Positions 1-8,960 of a stretch of 64,000 bases of DNA are shown piece by piece; within the stretch, counting starts at the first letter, position 1, and every line of letters begins with the position of its first letter. The notes beneath the pieces are model-generated. The model searched no databases. It saw only the letters and a program-made list of their open reading frames with translations, and was not told the origin of the DNA. Source of the stretch: Blattabacterium sp. (Blattella germanica) str. Bge (GTDB lineage: Bacteria; Bacteroidota; Bacteroidia; Flavobacteriales; Blattabacteriaceae); assembly GCF_000022605.2 (NCBI RefSeq), contig NC_013454.1, positions 372,001 through 436,000 on the forward strand, written 5' to 3'. A program made the translations under genes and the position numbers.

Positions 1-749
1 AAAATTGGAATGAATTTGTAAAATGGACCATAAAAAAAGGATTTAGCGGTTTAGAAAATTTATCATTTATTCCTGGTACAGTTGGAGCTGCTCCCATTCA
101 AAATATTGGAGCATATGGAACAGAAATCAAAGATTCTTTATTCAAAGTTCAAACGTATAAAACTGATAATCAAAAAATAATAGAATTTACACGTGAAGAA
201 TGTCAACTCAAATATCGTTCTTCATTTTTCAAAAATCCTCATTACAGAAATAAATTTCTAATTTTATCTGTTTTTTTCTTTAAGAAAAAATATAAAAAAT
301 TGAATACATCCTATGTGGAAATTCAAAAAGAATTAGAAAATATGAATATTAAAGAACCTACTATTAACGATTTAAGTAAAGCAATTTTTAATATTAGACA
401 TCGTAAACTTCCAAATCCCAAAAAAATTGGAAATGCTGGTAGTTTTTTTTTGAATCCTATAGTGGGTATTTTGGATTTTCAAAAACTAAAATCTAAATAT
501 CCCGCTATTATTGGTTATGATATTTCTAATGATAAAGTCAAATTATCTGCTAGCTCATTAATTGAAAGCACAGGATGGAAAGGAAAAAAAATTGGAAATG
601 TAGGAGTATATGAGAGACAACCTATAATTTTAGTCAACTATGGAAAAGCTAGTGGAATGGATATATATTCTTTTTCAGAAAAAATAACAAAAGACATCAA
701 AAAAAAATTGAACATTCTTTTATCAAGAGAAGTAAATATCATACGATAA
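1..749 (+). CDS. murB: UDP-N-acetylenolpyruvoylglucosamine reductase (MurB), 5' end outside window
   Basis: MurB is the FAD enzyme that reduces UDP-GlcNAc-enolpyruvate to UDP-MurNAc in the cytoplasmic stage of peptidoglycan synthesis. Only the C-terminal part, about 248 residues, is present. The frame is open from the window edge, with the first full codon at base 3. Near its start is the FAD-binding signature GTVGAAPIQNIGAYG. Further on is AGSFFLNP, which carries the proton-donating serine, and the C-terminal substrate region NYGKASGMDIYSF is followed by the late acidic residue in SREV. These are hallmarks of the family. The gene lies outside the division cluster that starts at 5.5 kb. Nothing looks damaged in the visible part. 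Confidence 0.95.
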   Translation, partial: NWNEFVKWTIKKGFSGLENLSFIPGTVGAAPIQNIGAYGTEIKDSLFKVQTYKTDNQKIIEFTREECQLKYRSSFFKNPHYRNKFLILSVFFFKKKYKKLNTSYVEIQKELENMNIKEPTINDLSKAIFNIRHRKLPNPKKIGNAGSFFLNPIVGILDFQKLKSKYPAIIGYDISNDKVKLSASSLIESTGWKGKKIGNVGVYERQPIILVNYGKASGMDIYSFSEKITKDIKKKLNILLSREVNIIR

Positions 750-796
750 GTCAAAAATGAATCAAAAAAAATCCATAAAACAATTTGATCTTAATT

Positions 797-833
797 CTTC
801 CCTTTTTAAAGGGGGGTTGGGGAGTTCCGTCCC
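797..833. other. GC-rich double hairpin in the murB-PNP spacer
   Basis: This short G/C island stands out from the surrounding A+T-rich DNA. Bases 797-805 can pair with 808-816 (CTTCCCTTT with AAAGGGGGG, two G-U pairs; the tip must open because the loop is only 2 nt). A second small stem pairs 820-823 with 830-833 (GGGA/TCCC) around a 6-nt loop. No T-run follows on the + strand, so it is not a typical intrinsic terminator. It resembles palindromic intergenic repeats of free-living Bacteroidota, but no second copy was noticed in this window. Function unknown. Confidence 0.5.
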
Positions 834-859
834 GTGTAATTTGATAAAAATTTGAATTT

Positions 860-1666
860 ATGTCAATGACTATGACTTTAGAAAAATCAAAACAATACAT
901 ACAAAACAAAATCAAAGAAAAACCTGATTTTGGAATTTTATTATTAGGAAGTCAGTTTGATAAACTAATAGAGGAGATTCAAAATCCTATATGCATTTCT
1001 TATGAAGAAATTCCCCTTTTTTCGAAAAAAAAATTATATGGAAAATTTTTATTTGGTCAAATAGAAGGGAAAAATGTGGTTTTTTTAATAGAACCTTTTT
1101 CTGAAGAAAATAGGACAAACTATTTTACTATTGTTTTGTGTAAACATATAGGAATCGATAAATTAATATTGATTAATATTTCTGGAGGAGTGAACCCCAA
1201 TTATAAAATGGGAGATGTAATGTTGGTTAAAGATCATATCAATTTTTTTCCAGAAAGCCCTAATATAAATGATTTGATAAAAAATCGATTTTTTGAAATC
1301 ACAGAACCATATGATCAAAAAATGTTAGAAATTGCAGAAAATATAGCCATGAATCATAATATAATTATCCAAAAAGGAGTTTATGTAGCTTTTCCCTATT
1401 CTAATTATAAAACCTATGCAGAATATGCTATGATAAGATCTATGGGGGGAGATAGTGTTGGAATGAATATAGTAACAGATGTCATTACTGCTAGATGTAT
1501 GAATCTACGAGTATTTGCCATATCCATTATTGTGATGGGGATGGGTTTATCTGAACCTAAGATTCAAAAGAATGCAGATTCTAGAAATACATTTTTTCAA
1601 GAAACGGAAAAATCTATATCTCTTCTAATATTAATAGTCAAAGAATTTATAAAACTTTGTTTCTAA
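860..1666 (+). CDS. Degenerate purine nucleoside phosphorylase (class II PNP family)
   Basis: The 268-residue length and overall order match trimeric PNP, which cleaves purine nucleosides with phosphate. Recognisable blocks are GILLLGS near residue 25, ISGGVNP at 107-113, MGDVMLVKDHINFFPE at 117-132, TEPYD at 148 and GGDSVGMN at 196-203. Several active-site motifs are gone. The GTGLG/GSGLG phosphate loop reads GSQFD (30-34). The GRFHxYEGYD loop, with its phosphate Arg and His, is replaced by EPFSEENRTN (79-88). The GPxxET purine-site motif reads FPYSNYKTYAEY (178-189). GADAVGMSTVPE reads GGDSVGMNIVTD (196-207). The frame is intact, so the product is folded but probably inactive, or altered in function. 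Three in-frame ATGs (860, 866, 872) could be the start. Confidence 0.75.
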   Translation: MSMTMTLEKSKQYIQNKIKEKPDFGILLLGSQFDKLIEEIQNPICISYEEIPLFSKKKLYGKFLFGQIEGKNVVFLIEPFSEENRTNYFTIVLCKHIGIDKLILINISGGVNPNYKMGDVMLVKDHINFFPESPNINDLIKNRFFEITEPYDQKMLEIAENIAMNHNIIIQKGVYVAFPYSNYKTYAEYAMIRSMGGDSVGMNIVTDVITARCMNLRVFAISIIVMGMGLSEPKIQKNADSRNTFFQETEKSISLLILIVKEFIKLCF

Positions 1667-1691
1667 TTAGATTCGAATAGAGAAGAGAGTT

Positions 1692-2702
1692 CTATAATTG
1701 ATTTATAATATTTCTTGTAATTTTTAGAAAAATATTTTTAATTTTATCGTTTTTTAAAACCCCAGGAATTCCCAAATCTGAATATTTTCGTATTTCCTGT
1801 AACATAGGAATTTCTCCAAGGAAAAAAAGATTCATTTTTTTGGAAAAATTTTTGACTCCATTTTTTCCAAAAAAATAACATTTTTCTTTACTTTCTTTTG
1901 TAAGAACATAAGACATATTTTCTATAATTCCAAGAATTGGAACAGAAATAGATTGAATACGAAACATTCCTACTGACCTGTTTACATCCGATAACGCTAT
2001 TTTTTGAGATGTACTAACTATAACAATTCCTTTTAATGAAATCTCTTGCAAAAGAGATAAATGTATATCCCCTGTTCCTGGTGGTAAATCTACAATTAAA
2101 AAATCTAACTTTCCCCAATCCGTTTCATGAATAAATTGTCTCAAAACTTTAGTGACCATAGGCCCTCTCCAAACAATAGCTTGTCCATATTTGGAAAAAA
2201 AACCTATAGATAGAATTTTTACTCCATAACTCATAATAGGATTCATCATACCATTTTTATGTATTTTTGTATGGATATCTACTTCTTCTAGATTAAACAT
2301 TAATGGAATAGAAGGTCCATATATATCCGCATCCAATAATCCAACATGAAAACCCATTTTTACTAAAGATACAGCTATATTAGTTGCTATTGTAGATTTT
2401 CCAACTCCTCCCTTTCCAGAAGCTACAGCTATTATGTTTTTTATTACAGGTTTGATTTTAGGATCTGATTTCATTTCTATTTTTATACATATTGGATCTG
2501 ATATATTTTGATTTTTTATAGAATGGGTTATATCTTTTATTAGTTTATTTTTGAAATGCATAGCGGGATTAGATAAACTCAAATAGATTACTATTTTATG
2601 ACTCAATAAATCTATCTTTTTTACAAAACCAGATTCAATAATATTTTTCTGATTATCAATAATAAAAACATTTTCTAATGCTTTTTCAATTTTTTTTTTC
2701 AT
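1692..2702 (-). CDS. mrp: Mrp/NBP35-family iron-sulfur cluster carrier ATPase
   Basis: This 336-residue protein has a short N-terminal MIP18/DUF59-type region (about residues 1-85) followed by a ParA/MinD-like ATPase. The deviant Walker A is GKGGVGKST at about 95, followed by LLDADIYGPSIP and the Walker B-like LIVDLPPGTGD. ENMSYV near 263 is a family signature. Mrp proteins carry Fe-S clusters to apo-proteins, which suits a window with a haem/Fe oxidase operon. No CxxC pair is seen in the C-terminal part, as in some Bacteroidota Mrp proteins. It is transcribed divergently from the phosphopantetheinyl transferase and converges on the PNP gene with a 25-nt gap. Confidence 0.9.
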   Translation of the reverse strand: MKKKIEKALENVFIIDNQKNIIESGFVKKIDLLSHKIVIYLSLSNPAMHFKNKLIKDITHSIKNQNISDPICIKIEMKSDPKIKPVIKNIIAVASGKGGVGKSTIATNIAVSLVKMGFHVGLLDADIYGPSIPLMFNLEEVDIHTKIHKNGMMNPIMSYGVKILSIGFFSKYGQAIVWRGPMVTKVLRQFIHETDWGKLDFLIVDLPPGTGDIHLSLLQEISLKGIVIVSTSQKIALSDVNRSVGMFRIQSISVPILGIIENMSYVLTKESKEKCYFFGKNGVKNFSKKMNLFFLGEIPMLQEIRKYSDLGIPGVLKNDKIKNIFLKITRNIINQL

Positions 2703-2774
2703 ACATTTTTTTGATAGGATTCACAATAGTACAAAAAAAAATGGCTAGATTTAAAAAAAAATACTAAAAATCGT

Positions 2775-3413
2775 ATGGATTTTTATCCCTATAAATTTTA
2801 TAACCTTCATACAAAGATTATAGTTTTTAGATGGGTTAGATGGGAACATTTTTTAGAAAACATGTTTCTAGAAAAGCGAATTCTTTCCGATAAAGAAAAA
2901 ATGTTTTTTTTATCTTTATCGGAAAAACGAAAAAGAGAATTTTTAGGAATTCGTTATGCTCTGAGATATATAGGCATGAAAATGAATATTTTTTATAATG
3001 AAAAAAGAAAACCTTTTCTTTTTTCTGAAGGAAAATATATTTCCTTAAGTCATTCTTTTGAAAAAATTGCCATAGCTATAAGTTCTTACCATATAGGAAT
3101 AGATATAGAAAAATTACGACATAAAATAGTTAAAATAAAGAAAAAATTTCTTAGAGAAGATGAATCTATTTTTATTAATCCAAATTATGAAGAGGATTAT
3201 CTGCATATCATATGGGGAATTAAAGAAAGTTTGTACAAATTAGAAGGTGGTATTTTTTATAGTTTTTTAGATCATTATAAAGTTTCTCCTTTTTGCCTTA
3301 AAAAAGATTCTTGCATATCATGCTGGATTATAAAAAAAACCTATAGTAAGAAATATTCTGCTTTTTATCGAAAAATAGAAGAACATTACTTAGTTTATAT
3401 TATAGATAAATGA
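2775..3413 (+). CDS. 4'-phosphopantetheinyl transferase superfamily protein
   Basis: The 212-residue product is Sfp-like. It has YISLSHSF near residue 93, the Mg-binding IGIDIEKLR near 112 and WGIKESLYKLEG near 155, the three signature blocks of the family in the right order and spacing. The enzyme moves the phosphopantetheine arm from CoA to acyl carrier protein, needed for fatty-acid synthesis. The remaining sequence is weakly conserved, as usual for this group. Its TGA stop overlaps the ATG of pnuC (3410-3413), so the two are probably co-transcribed. The physiological target is inferred to be ACP. Confidence 0.8.
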   Translation: MDFYPYKFYNLHTKIIVFRWVRWEHFLENMFLEKRILSDKEKMFFLSLSEKRKREFLGIRYALRYIGMKMNIFYNEKRKPFLFSEGKYISLSHSFEKIAIAISSYHIGIDIEKLRHKIVKIKKKFLREDESIFINPNYEEDYLHIIWGIKESLYKLEGGIFYSFLDHYKVSPFCLKKDSCISCWIIKKTYSKKYSAFYRKIEEHYLVYIIDK

Positions 3414-4045
3414 ATCTAATGAATGATTGGATTGATATCCTTTTATCCCCCTATTCTAATAGCAATATTTCTCATATAATTTTAGAATTTACAGCTGTAG
3501 TATTTACAGTATTTAGTGTTTTTTTTGCTCAAAATAATAATATATGGGTATATCCAATAGGAATAGTAAGTACTATAATATATAGTTATTTAACTTTTGT
3601 TACTTCTCTTTACGGTGATTTTATTATTAATTTGTATTACACGGTGATGAGTTTTTATGGATGGTATGTCTGGCTACATAAAAAAGATAAAAAAAACAAA
3701 GAAATTCCTATCACTTTTTGCAATCAAAAAGATTATTTAAACACGGCTATTTTGTTTTTATTTACCTGTATTTGCAGTATAATGGTTTATCATTTTCATG
3801 GAAAACTTAAATCCCATTCTGATTGGATGGATGTATTGACAACAGGGATTTATTTTTCTGGTATGTATCAAATGGCTATGAAAAAAGTAGAAAACTGGAT
3901 ATTTTGGATGATTGGAAACGGAATTTCCGTTCCTCTTTATTTTTTGAAAGGTTTTGTATTGACAGGAATTTTATTTATCATTCTTGTTTTATTGGCTATA
4001 GGAGGGTTTTTTATTTGGAAAAAAAAAGCACTTCAAATTTTATAA
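3410..4045 (+). CDS. pnuC: Nicotinamide mononucleotide transporter (PnuC family)
   Basis: This 211-residue integral membrane protein has about seven hydrophobic segments. It carries the PnuC signatures SFYGWYVWLHKKD near residue 78 and KKVENWIFWMIGNGISVPLY near 154. PnuC proteins let nicotinamide riboside or a related NAD precursor through the inner membrane by facilitated diffusion. It overlaps the upstream transferase gene by the ATGA junction. Its last bases overlap the convergent hisS end by 6 nt (4040-4045). The gene implies that NAD precursors can be taken from the host. Confidence 0.88.
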   Translation: MNLMNDWIDILLSPYSNSNISHIILEFTAVVFTVFSVFFAQNNNIWVYPIGIVSTIIYSYLTFVTSLYGDFIINLYYTVMSFYGWYVWLHKKDKKNKEIPITFCNQKDYLNTAILFLFTCICSIMVYHFHGKLKSHSDWMDVLTTGIYFSGMYQMAMKKVENWIFWMIGNGISVPLYFLKGFVLTGILFIILVLLAIGGFFIWKKKALQIL

Positions 4046-5458
4046 TGATTTTAATTGATCTACAACATCATTGATATGATCGTATTCTTTTTCTGTTCTT
4101 TCTTTAAGATTTTTTACTCTTATTTTATTTCTTTGAATTTCATTTTTTCCTATACTAATAGTAAATGGAATATTATTCTCATTAGCATATCTAAATTGTT
4201 TCCCGATTTGAACAGCATGAGGATATAACTGAGTGGAAATTCCTTTTTTTCTCAAAAATTTTATCATTTTATACGCATACAAAACCTCTTCATCTCCAAA
4301 ATTAATAAACAAAACTTTTGAAGGATAATTAGAAATAGTTTGTAACAAATTTTCTTTTTCCATAGCTAAATAAATTCTATCTAAACCTAAAGAAATTCCT
4401 ACTCCAGAAATATTTTTCATTCCAAATAAATTAGCTAATTGATCATACCTTCCTCCTCCACCAATAGAAATCGAATTTGAAGAACTATTATTATGAAATG
4501 GTACAATTTCTAATATTGTACCTGTATAATAATTCATTCCTCTGGCTAAAGAAATATTCCATTCCAATTTTGTGTTTTGTAAAGAAATACTTTTTATATT
4601 TTGATAAATAAAACTAAGATCTTTGATTCCCTTTTTTCCTTTTTTAGAATATTGAAAAGCTACAGTTAAATATTTTTCTTTTTTATAAAAATTTTCTTTC
4701 ATATCGAAAAAAAATGCTATTTTCTCAAATGATTGAGACGAAATCCCTTTCCCCAGCATTTCTTTTTTAACTAAATCTCGTCCAATTTTATCCCATTTAT
4801 CTAAAGATGTAGTAAAATCTTTCCATAAATTATTTTTTATACCAGAAATTTCAACTAATCCTCCTAATATATCTCTATGATTAATATAGATGATGATAGG
4901 AAAATTCAGTTTGGTAAAAATTTCGTCACAAAGTTGAATTAATTCTATTTCTTTCCATAAAGACCAAGAATATGAAATAATATCTGCATCACATTGATAA
5001 AATTCTCTAAATCTACCTTTTTGAGGTTTATCAGCACGCCATACAGGTTGAATTTGATATCTTTTAAAAGGAAAAACTATTTCATTTTTATGCATTCCCA
5101 CATAACGAACAAAAGGAACCGTTAAATCATATCTAAGAGCTTTATTAGATATATGTTCAGTTAAAAATTTTGTAACATCAACTGTTTTTTCCTTATTATT
5201 AATTCTTCTAAAAACATCTGAAATTCTTTTTTTTAAAACATGACCTGAATGAAGTAATTTAAACATCAAATAATCTCCTTCTTTTCCATATTTTCCAATC
5301 AGAGTAGAAATCTTTTCAAAAGAAGGGGTTTCAATCGGAAAAAAACCAAAAAGCTCAAATTTTTCTCTAATAGTTTGAATTAAATAATTTCGTTTCCTCA
5401 TCTCTATTGATGAGAAATCCCTGGTCCCTTTGGGAATATTAGGTGACTCCATAATCAA
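4040..5458 (-). CDS. hisS: Histidyl-tRNA synthetase
   Basis: This class II aminoacyl-tRNA synthetase of 472 residues charges tRNA-His. The N-terminus IPKGTRDF is diagnostic. Motif 2 appears as RYQIQPVWRADKPQKGRFRE with the following FYQCDADI. The histidine signatures are near LARGMNYYTGTI and the glycine-rich GGGGRYDQL with ISLGLDRI. The C-terminal anticodon-binding domain runs from about 370 to the end. Met1 and Met3 are both possible starts. The gene sits directly downstream of ftsZ (16 nt) and may be read with the division cluster. It overlaps convergent pnuC by 6 nt. Confidence 0.96.
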   Translation of the reverse strand: MIMESPNIPKGTRDFSSIEMRKRNYLIQTIREKFELFGFFPIETPSFEKISTLIGKYGKEGDYLMFKLLHSGHVLKKRISDVFRRINNKEKTVDVTKFLTEHISNKALRYDLTVPFVRYVGMHKNEIVFPFKRYQIQPVWRADKPQKGRFREFYQCDADIISYSWSLWKEIELIQLCDEIFTKLNFPIIIYINHRDILGGLVEISGIKNNLWKDFTTSLDKWDKIGRDLVKKEMLGKGISSQSFEKIAFFFDMKENFYKKEKYLTVAFQYSKKGKKGIKDLSFIYQNIKSISLQNTKLEWNISLARGMNYYTGTILEIVPFHNNSSSNSISIGGGGRYDQLANLFGMKNISGVGISLGLDRIYLAMEKENLLQTISNYPSKVLFINFGDEEVLYAYKMIKFLRKKGISTQLYPHAVQIGKQFRYANENNIPFTISIGKNEIQRNKIRVKNLKERTEKEYDHINDVVDQLKSL

Positions 5459-5474
5459 TAATCAATATTAAAAG

Positions 5475-6845
5475 TCATTGAATTTTTTCATTTTGATTAT
5501 TTTCTTTTCTACGAGTATGAGTATGTTTTTTTAATATTTTTTCATTGTATGAAATAGGAAGATCAAAATTATCTTCTAACATCATATATTTTTTATGTTG
5601 TTTTGTTTCTACAAAATTTGAATTAATAGCTTGATCAAAAATGCTTTTTTTTTGATTGGATGAAAAATTTTCTTTCTTATAAGAAAGTTTTTCTGAATGA
5701 TTGGAATAGGTTTTTGAGGCTTTTGTAGAACAAGGATCTATTCGTTTAGAATAAGAATGAACTTCTTCTATTTTTGTTAATTTTTGTTCATAAGGCTCTT
5801 CTAATCTATGAAAAATTTTTTTTTCTTCGTGATCAATGACTCTCTGAATTTCAGTAGGAAATCCTGTAGCTACTATAGTTACCGAAATACTTTCTTCCAA
5901 ACTTTCGTCCTCTCCTATTCCCATAATAATGTTAGCATTGTTTCCTGCTTCGGCTTGTATATAATCACTGATAATTCCAATTTCATCTATAGTAATTTCT
6001 ATTCTTCCTGAAACAATAAGCAGAAGAACATTTTTAGCTCCCGTAATTTTATTATCATTCAATAATGGAGAATCCAAAGCTTGTACTACAGCTTCTTTGG
6101 CTCTGTTTTCCCCAACAGAAATAGCAGAACCCATAACAGCTGTTCCACTTTCTTTCAGAACAGTTCTAGTATCTCTTAAATCTATATTTTGTTTATAATG
6201 ATGAGTGATTACTTCTGCAATTCCTTTAGCTGCAGTAGTTAAAACTTCATCTGCTTTTGCAAATCCCGCTTTGAATCCTAGATTTCCATATAATTCTCTC
6301 AATTTATCATTATTAATTACAATGAGAGAATCCACATTTTTTCTTAATGCTTCTATTCCTTTTTGAGCTTGTTGTAATCTCATTTTTCCTTCAAAATGAA
6401 ATGGAATTGTAACAATTCCTACAGTGAGGATTCCCTTTTCTTTAGAAATTCCTGCAATAATTGGAGCAGCGCCTGTTCCTGTTCCACCACCCATTCCTGC
6501 TGTAATAAATGTCATCTTAGTATTAGAATCTAGAACACTTTTTATTTCTTCCAGACTTTCTAAAGCAGCCTTTTCTCCTACTTCTGGATCTGCTCCAGCG
6601 CCTAGACCTTCTGTAATAGAAGCTCCTAATTGAATTTTTACAGGAACTGGGTTATTATTTAAGGCTTGCGCATCCGTATTACATGCTATAAAATCTACAC
6701 CAGTAATTCCTTGTTCAAACATGTGACTTAAAGCATTACTTCCTCCACCTCCTACTCCAATTACTTTGATTGCAGCTGAACGATTTTTAGAAAATCCAAA
6801 TTGAACGTTCTCTTTTTTTTGTTGTATAAAATCTTCTTTTTGCAT
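5475..6845 (-). CDS. ftsZ: Cell division GTPase FtsZ
   Basis: FtsZ is the tubulin homologue that forms the division ring. GVGGGGSNALSHM lies at about residues 30-42, the tubulin signature GGGTGTGA at 119-126, the N-terminal GTPase domain runs to about 190 and the C-terminal domain to about 330. A low-complexity, Lys/Asn/Ser-rich linker follows. The C-terminal tail contains MLEDNFDLPISYNE, which only loosely resembles the D/P-rich tail that binds FtsA in relatives; after it comes a charged stretch rich in K, N and H. Length 456. It is the last division gene of the cluster, 11 nt after ftsA. Confidence 0.97.
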   Translation of the reverse strand: MQKEDFIQQKKENVQFGFSKNRSAAIKVIGVGGGGSNALSHMFEQGITGVDFIACNTDAQALNNNPVPVKIQLGASITEGLGAGADPEVGEKAALESLEEIKSVLDSNTKMTFITAGMGGGTGTGAAPIIAGISKEKGILTVGIVTIPFHFEGKMRLQQAQKGIEALRKNVDSLIVINNDKLRELYGNLGFKAGFAKADEVLTTAAKGIAEVITHHYKQNIDLRDTRTVLKESGTAVMGSAISVGENRAKEAVVQALDSPLLNDNKITGAKNVLLLIVSGRIEITIDEIGIISDYIQAEAGNNANIIMGIGEDESLEESISVTIVATGFPTEIQRVIDHEEKKIFHRLEEPYEQKLTKIEEVHSYSKRIDPCSTKASKTYSNHSEKLSYKKENFSSNQKKSIFDQAINSNFVETKQHKKYMMLEDNFDLPISYNEKILKKHTHTRRKENNQNEKIQ

Positions 6846-6856
6846 TTCATTGTTTA

Positions 6857-8233
6857 TTATTCTGTGTCATTCAATATTTGACGAAATTTATCTGCCCAAG
6901 TTTCAAGAAAAGATTTTGATTTTTTTTTATTTTTTTTCTTTGAATGATCCGAATTTTCTTCAGAATTTAATTTCTGGTTTTTATTATAAAATTTCGTAGA
7001 AATAAACTCGTAAGTATGATTTTCATCATGTATATGCCCCTTTCCCATATCTGTTGTACAAAGATATTTTTTTTTATCATCAAGTCCTTTAATGACTAAC
7101 CCTATAGATGTAGCATATTCTGGATTACTTATAAGACCGTTTTCTCCTCCTGCAATATGTTCATTAGAATAACCTATACGTACATCCATTCCAGTAATAT
7201 ATTCTGTTAAAGGACGAATATGTTTTAATTGAGAACCTCCTCCTGTCATCACTAATCCTGCAATCAGTCTTTTTTTTTGTTCTTCATTTCCATAATTTTT
7301 GATTTCCACATTCACTTGTTCCAAAATTTCACATACTCGTTTATGGATAATTTGGGAAAGATATTTTAAAGAAATTTCTTTAGGATCACGCCCTCTTAAT
7401 CCAGGAATACAAACAATTTCTGTATCTTTATTTTCTCCAGGCCATGCAGATCCAAATTTTATTTTTAATAATTCTGCTTGCCGTTCAATAATCAAACAAT
7501 CTGTTTTAATATTTTCAGTGAGAACGTTTCCACCGAAAGGAATGACAGCCGTGTGACGAATAATGTTATCTTTAAATATAGCAATATCAGTGGTTCCTCC
7601 TCCTATATCCACTAAAGCAACACCTGCTTCTCTTTCTTCGGTACTTAATACAGCCTCTGCAGAGGCTAAAGGTTCTAAAGTCATTCCAGCTAAATTCAAT
7701 CCGGCTGCTTTGACACATCTTCCAATATTACGAATAGAAGAGATTTGTCCTACCACTACATGAAAATTTGCTTCTAAACGACTTCCATACATCCCAATGG
7801 GTTCTCCGATTTCTGCTTGACTATCCACTTTATATTCTTGTGGAAGGACATGAATGATTTCTTCTCCTGGAAGCATCACCAATTTATGAACTTGATCTAT
7901 TAATTTTTGTATATCTTTTTGATTGATTACATTTTCAAAATCTAATCTAGTAATATAATCATTATGTTGTAGACTTCTAATATGTTGTCCTGCTATTCCA
8001 ACAATAACTTCTTTTATTTTTAAACCAGAACTATGTTCTGCTTCAGATACGGCTTCACGAATAGCTTCAATTGTTTGAGTTATATTGTTTACAACTCCTC
8101 TATGCACACCTATACTTTTAGATCTCCCTATGCCTAAGATCTCAATTTTATTATATTCATTTCTCCTTCCTACCATAGCTACAATCTTTGTGGTCCCCAC
8201 ATCAAGACCTATAGCTATATCTTGATATTCCAT
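6857..8233 (-). CDS. ftsA: Cell division protein FtsA
   Basis: FtsA is the actin-like ATPase that tethers FtsZ to the membrane and recruits late division proteins. The product has 458 residues. Actin-fold phosphate loops are visible as IGLDVGTTKIVAMVG near residue 7 and VDIGGGTTDIAIF near 208, and the adenosine motif MTGGGSQLKHI lies near 335. An SHS2 (1C) domain is expected at about 90-170. The C-terminus ends in a Lys-rich linker and SFLETWADKFRQILND, a plausible amphipathic membrane-targeting helix. It lies 4 nt after ftsQ and 11 nt before ftsZ. Confidence 0.96.
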   Translation of the reverse strand: MEYQDIAIGLDVGTTKIVAMVGRRNEYNKIEILGIGRSKSIGVHRGVVNNITQTIEAIREAVSEAEHSSGLKIKEVIVGIAGQHIRSLQHNDYITRLDFENVINQKDIQKLIDQVHKLVMLPGEEIIHVLPQEYKVDSQAEIGEPIGMYGSRLEANFHVVVGQISSIRNIGRCVKAAGLNLAGMTLEPLASAEAVLSTEEREAGVALVDIGGGTTDIAIFKDNIIRHTAVIPFGGNVLTENIKTDCLIIERQAELLKIKFGSAWPGENKDTEIVCIPGLRGRDPKEISLKYLSQIIHKRVCEILEQVNVEIKNYGNEEQKKRLIAGLVMTGGGSQLKHIRPLTEYITGMDVRIGYSNEHIAGGENGLISNPEYATSIGLVIKGLDDKKKYLCTTDMGKGHIHDENHTYEFISTKFYNKNQKLNSEENSDHSKKKNKKKSKSFLETWADKFRQILNDTE

Positions 8234-8237
8234 AGAC

Positions 8238-8960
8238 TTATCTTTTTTTTGCGACTACTTGGTCTTTATATTGCAAATCAATACTTTTATATTGATTAAT
8301 ATCTATTTTATTTAGGTACTGCTTATAAAATGCTTTTAATTTATTCAATTTATTTTTAAAATTCTTGATATTTCCTAATATAATATGATGATTTCCTATT
8401 TTTGGAATTAAAATAAATAAGTTATGATCATTTTTTTTGATGCTAATAATTTGATTTTTGAGTAGTTCATCAGAGTTTATAAATTGGACCAAGTCCGCTA
8501 AATATTTATTTTCTTTTTTTGAAAAAATCCCTTTTGCTAAAATAACTTTTGACGAATAAAAAGGAGAAAGTTCTAAATTTTCTGCATCTTTGGTCAGATA
8601 ATATTCTTGATTTCCATTTTTTATTCTTAAAATGGGTTCCTTCTGCCAAACTTGAATATTCAGGGTTCCATCTACACTCAGAAACACTTCAGATCTTTTT
8701 ATAAAAGGATAATTATTTAATTTTTTTCCATTATCAATATACATAATTGACCGATTTTTTTTTTCAATTTTTTCTACTTTAGAAAATAGAATATTTTTAA
8801 TGATTTCTTCATTTACAAAATGATCTTTGGATAAGGGATCAATAACGATATTGAATTGTTTGAAATTTCTGTTTTTATGTATTTTTTGAGAAAAATAAAA
8901 AAGCGATACCATACAAATTATATATAATAATAAAATCAGGATAAAGAATTTATTTTTCAT
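8238..8960 (-). CDS. ftsQ: Cell division protein FtsQ
   Basis: This 240-residue bitopic protein has one N-terminal membrane helix (about residues 5-24) and a periplasmic part with a POTRA-like region (FNIVIDPLSKDHFVNEE onward), followed by the beta domain. Sequence identity in this family is always low. The assignment rests on topology, on motifs such as INQYKSIDLQYKDQVVAKKR at the C-terminus and on its place between murC and ftsA. It links the cytoplasmic and periplasmic parts of the divisome. It starts immediately after the murC stop with no gap. Confidence 0.88.
   Translation of the reverse strand: MKNKFFILILLLYIICMVSLFYFSQKIHKNRNFKQFNIVIDPLSKDHFVNEEIIKNILFSKVEKIEKKNRSIMYIDNGKKLNNYPFIKRSEVFLSVDGTLNIQVWQKEPILRIKNGNQEYYLTKDAENLELSPFYSSKVILAKGIFSKKENKYLADLVQFINSDELLKNQIISIKKNDHNLFILIPKIGNHHIILGNIKNFKNKLNKLKAFYKQYLNKIDINQYKSIDLQYKDQVVAKKR

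Noticed and set aside
3823-4074. Second long frame over the end of pnuC
   Set aside because: It is an out-of-frame shadow of the PnuC C-terminus without family features.
6424-6633. Small frame antisense to ftsZ, rich in Pro and Ile
   Set aside because: It mirrors the glycine-rich GTPase codons of ftsZ on the other strand; no start signal or family match.
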